In this document: positions 57,785-64,000 of the stretch, in pieces
Layout of the letters: every line of letters begins with the position of its first letter
How positions within the stretch are numbered: the first letter of the stretch is position 1
Source: Fomitopsis serialis
Lineage: Eukaryota > Basidiomycota > Agaricomycetes > Polyporales > Fomitopsidaceae
Length of the DNA stretch: 64,000 nucleotides
Assembly (NCBI RefSeq): GCF_022376445.1
Contig: NW_025954967.1
Location: 372,001 to 436,000, forward strand
Direction of reading: 5' to 3'
Notes under the pieces: generated by a model
Databases searched by the model: none
Seen by the model: only the letters and a program-made list of their open reading frames with translations
Told to the model about the DNA's origin: nothing
Made by a program: the position numbers and the translations under genes

Positions 57785-57962
57785 GCTGCGATGGTGTGCG
57801 GACCCGTCCACTTACCCGTGGACCCGCCTGCACCCGTGCAAAACCTGTACCCGCTGTCACGGGTCCATACCCAGGGCGGGTACGGGTGCAGGTACACCTC
57901 GGGACACCCGCGGGTGTACCCGTGCTCTGCACTACGAGTAACTGCACCCGCACCCGCACCAA
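57785..57962. repeat. ACCCGTG-rich block, possible hAT terminal remnant
   Basis: Dense CACCCG, GTACCC and CGCGGGTG words resemble the subterminal regions of the hAT element at 37.9-44.7 kb. No paired end was found. Confidence 0.4.
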
Positions 57963-58159
57963 TTTGATGCAGTTGCTCCGGATTCTGGAGGTGGATAGAT
58001 TGTGCATGGCAGTGTCATTTCTTCGTGCAATGTGTGACAAACTGGCAAAAATCATCACTTCATACTGGCAGAGGCTCATTGGTGCTACCTTATATTACGC
58101 AAACTCACTGATGTATGAGGGGCTGCAGCTCTAGACTGAGCTGCAACACGTCGGCATAC

Positions 58160-58860
58160 ACATCTGGACTTCATGGCTCCACCACGCTGGTCGACCGCTG
58201 AGGAAGCTGCCTTCTTGCTTCCGAAGGTGGACGTGTTCTGATCACATCAACTATCGCAAAAACTGCAACGGTTCTGGCCCACAGTGTACTGCAAATGGTT
58301 CACCGCATTCCCGGAGAAGCCCAGGGTTCTTCCAAACATTGAGGGTGAGCTGTCAAAGGAACAGAATCAGCAGCTGCAATCGGCAATTCAGACCCGTCAG
58401 AAGGTACGTACACCTATTTGACAATCATCGACAGTCCACTGACCTACGTACAAAAGCAAATCTATAACTGGTTCAATAACCTTAATAGTCAGCAAAATTG
58501 AAAAGCCAAGTCTATGTGGGTGCCCGTGAACCTTTTCAAGATGAAATCACATTGTCATCTGAAGGAGATCGAGGTGTATTCCCGTAAGTATTATGATGAG
58601 CAGGTTAAACCACTTGTGCAGAAACAGTTGCATGGGCGCACCGTTACGAAGGCCAAGAGGCTCTTGATTATCAAGGACACCACAGAGGATAAGTACAAAA
58701 CAGAAGACGAGAACATTAAGGAGGAGATCAGGGTGCATGTGCTTGCGCTTCGGACATTGGGAGCAAACAGTGACGAGGAAGATGAAGCTAAGGAGGGTGC
58801 GGATGAGGACATGATTGACCTGGTCGTGTGCCAAGTGTACGTACGGCAAAGCTGAATGCT
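58160..58860 (+). pseudogene. Decayed two-exon gene, unidentified basidiomycete family
   Basis: Opens MAPPRWSTAEEAAFLLPK, then stop codons appear (TGA near 58240), QRFWPTVYCKWFTAFPEKP, QLQSAIQTRQK, an intron (GTACGT... about 58405-58455), QIYNWFNN, a TGA, and then the long open part 58514-58855 (YYDEQVKPLVQKQL, RTVTKAKRLLIIKDTTED). The FWP...WF and QIYNWFNN pattern recurs in repeat-associated proteins of agaricomycetes as I remember them; the function is unknown. Homology runs on into the repeat family A block that follows. Confidence 0.45.
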
Positions 58861-58869
58861 GCATATTTT

Positions 58870-59450
58870 GAACTGAATTACAGTCCCTGAGGTACGAAGG
58901 AATCATTCTTATGAATGGAGGAAATACTGGTTGTTAAAAGATGAGCCAAGACTCACTAAATAAGTGGCTTGTATCAGGCTATGCATGGGAAACTCTGCAC
59001 TATCATAAGTTTTTTTGCGACATGTGAGCCTCAAGAGTGAGCACAATATGAATGTATAGTACTCTCTGATCTTTCTCTGATTTTCCTGCTATTAATCCAG
59101 TACTGCAGAGGCCACCCATAGCCAACTTCCTGAATGGGCAGGAGACTCACCATATATGGCAGTTTTCTATGTCTGCTTCAAAGACTCCCCTGATACCTGT
59201 GGAGCTCTCCAGTAAGTACATATGCCTCAATATCACTTGTCATGGCCAGTATTCTCAAAGATACCTAATCTGGACACACCTATGAGCATCCAAGGAGCAT
59301 CCCATGGAGAAGGAATATTTTGGGATTTTACGGCATTTAATGGGGCTCTAGTTCTTAAAGAGCTCAGTTAGTGCTGCAAAAAACTCGGCATGAAGAGCTG
59401 AGATTGAAACATTACTTTAAAAGGGAATATTTGTCAGCATCCCAGCCAAT
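58870..59450. repeat. Dispersed repeat family A, copy 2 (inverted to copy 3)
   Basis: Complement of 62380-62930: ACTCTGCACTATCATA, GGCAGGAGACTCACCATA, ATGCCTCAATATCACTTGTCATGG, CATTTAATGGGGCTCTAG. Likely the continuation of the decayed gene upstream. Confidence 0.65.
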
Positions 59451-60358
59451 GGGAGTGCTGCAAAATCTTCATTCATCCACCACTCCTTCTACAGTCAACA
59501 ATCAAATTGTATAATGTTTCTGTACATCTGTATATTATCTGTACATGATTTGAGGCCAATACATGGAGATCTGAGTGCAGGAAAAATCATCCTGTGTGAT
59601 CATGCCCATTTTGGGTAAGCAGTGGCTTGGACCCTTGTCCACGACAGGGTACATTGCTTGGATTCTGATTCATCATGGCCTAGGAACAATAACACACATA
59701 TATGAGAATAGATTACAGGCCATAAAGATGGGTCCCTGCAATGTAGTGAGCTAAATGTCAGTGTGGCTGACCCTACCCTCAATGAGAAGATTGAGTACTG
59801 AGCTCCACTGAAGGACTGTATATTTTACTGATATTTATATTGTACTCTTGAGGTGGTTTAACATAGCTATGTACAAGACTTTAGACCATTGAGGCCCACA
59901 CAGAGTGAGGAGAGCTTGTTGAGTGCTAAGGTGGCTGAGATTGCACACATTCACCCCTGGGTCCATAGTGTTATTTTGCTGCTTTCCACATACCATCCAA
60001 GAAACTAGCATGAGTAGCTGACACTGACTGAAACAGAGAAACTTTGTAGCCAATGGAATTGCTCCAAAGTTACTGATTGGTGACTGGAGGCATAGACAAA
60101 CATAGTCTCATGTTTGCCTTCAAGTTGAATGTCAGAAGGGCCTCTTGATTGTTCCTTTGTAAGTCTGCATAATTGCCAGAGCAACAATGGCTTCTTCTGA
60201 GCCCAATCAGTAGAGAAATAACAGTATACATTGAACAAACAGACAGCTTCATCAATACATGGTACAATTAGTCCTTGCCCATATGAACAAGCCAAGAGCT
60301 GCCTACTATATCTCCACATCCCAAGGACCATTGCATGACAACAGGACCTGGTATTACT
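59451..60358. other. Non-coding stretch
   Basis: AT-rich, with minus-strand frames of 157 codons or less that I do not recognise. No structure noted. Confidence 0.3.
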
Positions 60359-60671
60359 GTTGGCTGCAGTGCGCCTCAGAGCGGATTCCAAAGGCCTAAG
60401 TCGAGCTCTGTAAAGTCTTAGGGACATAGAGCTCGATGAGGCGGACTGTCTACGGTGTGCGTTACGTAAGGCAATCATAACTGTACAGCAGAAACAGCCA
60501 CAAAGTCGAAATCAACGAAGCAGTGAAAAATCAGATGAGTGCAGGGGTTCAAATCCCTGAAGTTGCACACATTATGGAAAATGGTAGACAGAAGGGAATT
60601 ACATCGGAAAAAAAATACAGTAGGCACGGTATAGTGGTGGCGTCCATGTAGAATAAAGGAGAACACACCAG
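60359..60671 (-). repeat. Dispersed repeat B, copy 1 (LTR-like)
   Basis: About 313 bp from TGTTGGCTGCAGTGCGCC to GGAGAACACACCA, TG...CA termini. It contains GGGGTTCAAATCCCTGAAG, a B-box-like word. An inverted copy lies at about 63070-63437. Confidence 0.6.
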
Positions 60672-61940
60672 GATGTGATACCTTTTGTTGAAGAAGTAGC
60701 GAGCACCCTGGGATCCGTCACAATTTGCGCACTAGGGGGCATGAGTTCTGGTATCTTATTGTGAGTTACAGTCTTCATCTTGACCTCATACAAGCTGCTG
60801 CTTGTCATCTGCCCTCGAAGGATGGGTTGTCCTCCTTTGCTAATCACATCCATCTGACCATCTTGTACCTGGATACCGCATCTGCTCCTGTTGGTCTGCA
60901 AAAGCAAGATGAGGTTGGCAGCAAGGTTGGGGGCATGAAGGACATTCCAAAGGGTGATGACAGACATGCAACCATTGATTACAACTTGTACATGGACTGA
61001 TCTGACTCTGACAATGCGGAAAGTCATACCATGTTTTGTGCTGTTGCCATCTTGTGGGATCATTGGGCGGTAGTCATCATAGCAGCTCTGTTGACAAAAT
61101 AATGGTAACTAGCTCCCAAATTGAGGTAGGCTTTAATACTCGACCTGTTCTTCTCACTTGACAGATCAGAATCAGCACTGGCCAGGAATATGTTGTAATT
61201 GTAACAACCTGCAGTCGATGGTGCGGAGGTGACATTCACATTGGGTTTGGCATCCAACATTGCAACCTGAGCCTGAGGGGCAGCGGGATCCGCTGGAGAC
61301 CCCTTCTTAGGTCTTGGTTGGGACTTCCAGTGCAACGGTTGCTGAAGCATTGGTCTTTAGTGTGGTTCTTCCACCAGCACCAGTTGCAGTTGACAGCTGC
61401 CTTTGTGGCTGTCATGAAGGCTGAGGTTGTTGTGCCGGACTATCCGTTCCCCCTCAGCAGGAACTGCACCTGTGCTAAACTTCAGGGCAGCACACAAAGA
61501 CTCAGTGTCACAAACCAACACCCCTTTGGGGCCAGCCTTCAGGTTCACCATCACAAAGTCCTCCAAATACTGGGCATGAAGTTGTGCCCGGGAGCGTCCC
61601 TGTAGAACCAAATCAGCATGAAGATGTATGAGATAGGCTCCACCTGTATGTGATTGTTGTAGGTGATGAGAAAATGAAAGATACACCAAGTTGCCATGTC
61701 CTTTGCTGTGAGCTTTGGCTGCCCCGTGCCCATATGGGCAGAGACCTGCATGTACAAGCCACCTCTTTTCATGGCCTCTGCTGAAGGCAAGTTAGCCTTG
61801 TCAAGGGTGCACCACCACTTGACCATGTTCTCCAACAATTTGAGAATCATCCACCCCGCATTGGTGGGCTTGGTTGTGGTCTTGGAAACATACTCATTCA
61901 CAGCCACAATGGCTTCATGAGTGACGTGAGGATGCATGTG
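60672..61940 (-). pseudogene. Minus-strand Copia relic: gag and protease
   Basis: Minus-strand order: gag-like helical region with GWMILKLLENMVKWW and NNHIQVEPISYIFMLI (about 61930-61560), LEDFVMVNLKAGPKGVLVC (other frame), a Pro/Lys linker, then the protease AYLNLGASYHYFVNRAAM at about 61130-61080, where the expected D-S-G-A core reads N-L-G-A. Next come LWNVLHAPNLAANLILL and MDVISKGG. Several frameshifts. It ends against repeat B at 60671, so integrase and RT are missing. Confidence 0.65.
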
Positions 61941-61954
61941 TGCTAAGGCACCTG

Positions 61955-62185
61955 CTGGCCAGGAGCTGGGATTTGCTCAGGACCCTGGGGGACAGGCTGA
62001 CCACACTCCCCAACAGGCTGGCAATGGACGGGCACAGACTGGCCCCATTCAGGGACCTGCTCAAGATGAGTGGGCACGGGCTGGTGATGCCTCCAGGATA
62101 GGCTGGCGACACTCCAGGACAGGCTCACTATAAGTGGGGACAGGCTTGCCATGCTCTGGGATGGGCTCACCAGGCACCTGCTGAT
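61955..62185. repeat. Degenerate minisatellite, about 25-30 bp period
   Basis: Repeated GGACAGGCTG-, GGCACAGACTGGC-, GGGCACGGGCTGG-, GGGGACAGGCTTGCC-type units. On the minus strand it encodes a Gln-Pro-Val-Pro-like series over about 75 codons, next to the Copia gag. Confidence 0.6.
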
Positions 62186-62339
62186 AAGGTAATTGAGAAA
62201 CAGTCTGAGGCAGAGGGCTACTAGTAGGGAGACTTACAATGACTGTAACGGAAACCTCCCACTGAGAGGAGCTCCCATGAACAGGGAGGACAATGTGAGC
62301 TGTGACCCATTTGGCCAAAGCAAGGAGGGGGTGTTCGGC

Positions 62340-62945
62340 CAGTCTGTTGGGAAAGTTTGGAATCCAACCAAGGCACTGGCCTGGAAGGCTGAGCTGTCTG
62401 GGTGCTCTTTGACCTTGAACCCCAACTCAAGCATTGTTTGGGTTCAGCTCAGGGAAATGGGCCCCTGAGATGGCCAATAGCTCCTACTAGAGCCCCATTA
62501 AATGCAGAGAAATATTCAAATACATACCCATGTATTGCTTCTCCATGGCATGCTCCTCGTATACTGATGGGAGTGCCCAGAATAGGTATCATACTGGCCA
62601 TGAGAAGTGATACTGAGGCATATGGGCAGATCTTTGTGTGCATACTTGCTAGAGAGTTCTGCAAGTATGAGAGGCTCCGTGAAGTAAGGCATACCAGACA
62701 TCCAAAACTGCCATTATGGTTAGTCCCCTGCCCCTTTGGGAAGTTAGTCATGGATGGCCTGGACAAATAGCAGCAAAATCCGAGAAAAATCAGGGAGTAC
62801 CATGGATGTATATTGGATTCCCTATTGAGGCTACATATGGCAGAAAAGCTATGATAGTGCAGAGCTTCCCATGATACAAACCACTTGTTCAGTGAGTCTT
62901 GGTCCATCTTGTAAGCACCAGTATCACCCTCAACTCTCAGGGACT
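62340..62945. repeat. Dispersed repeat family A, copy 3
   Basis: The best preserved copy: on the minus strand 62907-62449 is open for 152 codons (MDQDSLNKWFVSWEALHYHS start). The inverted copy at 58870-59450 has stops throughout. Family unidentified. Confidence 0.55.
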
Positions 62946-63069
62946 GGCAACCCCAAACAGGATCCTAGGCCATTATGTTTAGTTCAACTGTTCATGTTGA
63001 GCTCAGAAGTTATTCCGCATTTCTGTGAATTATTCTGAGCTCCATTGCCCTGTCCAAGTCATGGAATGT

Positions 63070-63437
63070 GTCCTGGTGTGTTCTCCTTTATTCTACATGG
63101 ACGTCATCACTATACCCGTGTGCATACTGTACTTTTTCCGACGTCATTCCCTTCAGTCTACCATTTTCCATAATGTTTGCATCTTCAGGGATTTGAACCC
63201 CTGCACTCATCCGATTTTTCACTGCTTCATTGATTTCGACTTTGTGGCTGTTTCTACTGTACAGTTATGGTCGCCTTACGTAACGCACACCGTAGACAGT
63301 CCGCCTTGTCGAGCTCTAAGTCCCTAAGACTTTACAGAGCTTGACTTAGGTGTGTATCTTTGTTTCCTGAATATAAAAGACTTTACAGAGCTCGACTTAG
63401 GCCTTTGGAATTGCTCTGAGGCGCACTGCAGCCAACA
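63070..63437 (+). repeat. Dispersed repeat B, copy 2 (inverted)
   Basis: Complement of 60359-60671. It carries an extra internal tandem duplication of AGACTTTACAGAGCTCGACTTAGG-type sequence at about 63327-63400. Confidence 0.6.
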
Positions 63438-64000
63438 AGTATGAAATTTCAGACTCCCAGACAACACAACTTGCACCAACAGATACAAACAAATGCAGTG
63501 GTTAAGCACTCTGTTATGGATATGAGGGCCATGAAATGCCTTAGCTGTTCCCTCAATAAGGAAACTGGTGAACATATCATGTGACTGGCAGCTTGGTGGT
63601 AGGGCCAATATAGTCTCAGCTAGTAACAAATCATAGTATACATAGTATGCTCATCTGATAGCCCTTCATTCAGAGAGTATACAGAAATTCTACTGAGTAT
63701 ATACAATCACTGGCTCACCCAGGACATGCAAAATATTAAAAATGCACATGTGCCTCTGCAGACTCAAAGTGCCTGTTTATGACTCAAATATGGTCCATGT
63801 GTACACTGTAATGTATATGTGTGATTTAGACATTGTGGACTACTCAGTAGCTTCTGTAATACAGGTAATAAGGACTATAATGGGTAATCTGAGCATCTTT
63901 TGCCATAATCTGGCCCTTGTATACAATATAATGGTGACCATTGCAGCTCACAGCAATCCTACACTTGTCTTTGATGTGTCTGTATATTTCATAGATTTTC
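63438..64000. other. Window end, fragment related to the hairpin interior
   Basis: TCATCTGATAGCCCTTCATTCAGAGAGTA at 63650-63680 and the following AAAATATTAAAAATGC match the arm interior near 54790-54880. No gene is supported. Confidence 0.45.

Overview
The window looks like a repeat island in the nuclear genome of a filamentous basidiomycete, most likely an agaricomycete. The evidence is the mix of Plavaka, PIF/Harbinger with a DUF6818-type partner, hAT, chromodomain Ty3/Gypsy and Ty1/Copia elements, a DUF6532-like gene, and spliceosomal introns of about 47-72 bp with GTRNGT donors. I see no bacterial operon, rRNA gene, intact tRNA gene or CRISPR array. Almost every recognisable protein belongs to a transposable element.

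Layout. 1-4.5 kb: the 3' part of a DUF6532-like gene, then a second gene cut by a 758-bp MITE. 5.06-9.87 kb: a PIF/Harbinger element with convergent transposase and DUF6818-like genes, both carrying a premature stop. 9.9-18.0 kb: poorly coding DNA and a wrecked minus-strand Gypsy element, itself split by about 3.2 kb of foreign DNA. 18.1-19.3 kb: Gypsy and repeat fragments. 19.3-26.6 kb: a chromodomain Gypsy with frameshifts and no 3' LTR that I can see. 27.15-35.19 kb: a full-length Gypsy with two 436-bp LTRs and a large extra ORF after pol. 35.7-46.2 kb: a Plavaka transposase gene with a 6.84-kb hAT element in one intron (TSD GACAACAC). The hAT carries its own transposase plus a passenger gene, and the passenger gene holds a second copy of the MITE (TSD ACGGTGGA). 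46.6-52.9 kb: a Copia gag-pol frame interrupted by a solo LTR and by a 1,677-bp unknown insert with a two-exon gene. 53.7-57.3 kb: a giant inverted repeat built of CCGGCCGGA-type and GAGCTCGG-type arrays, sitting in a degenerate tandem-repeat field. 57.8-64 kb: decayed coding relics, inverted dispersed repeats and a second Copia relic.

How it fits together. The insertions can be put in order from target-site duplications: Plavaka, then hAT, then MITE; and Copia, then solo LTR and unknown insert. Several unrelated elements have lost function through changes that each fit one C-to-T step at a CpG (CGA to TGA stops, catalytic GAY to AAY), which suggests methylation-linked or RIP-like decay. The most novel material is the hAT passenger gene, the extra ORF of the full-length Gypsy, the RG-tailed gene in the Copia insert, and the giant hairpin.
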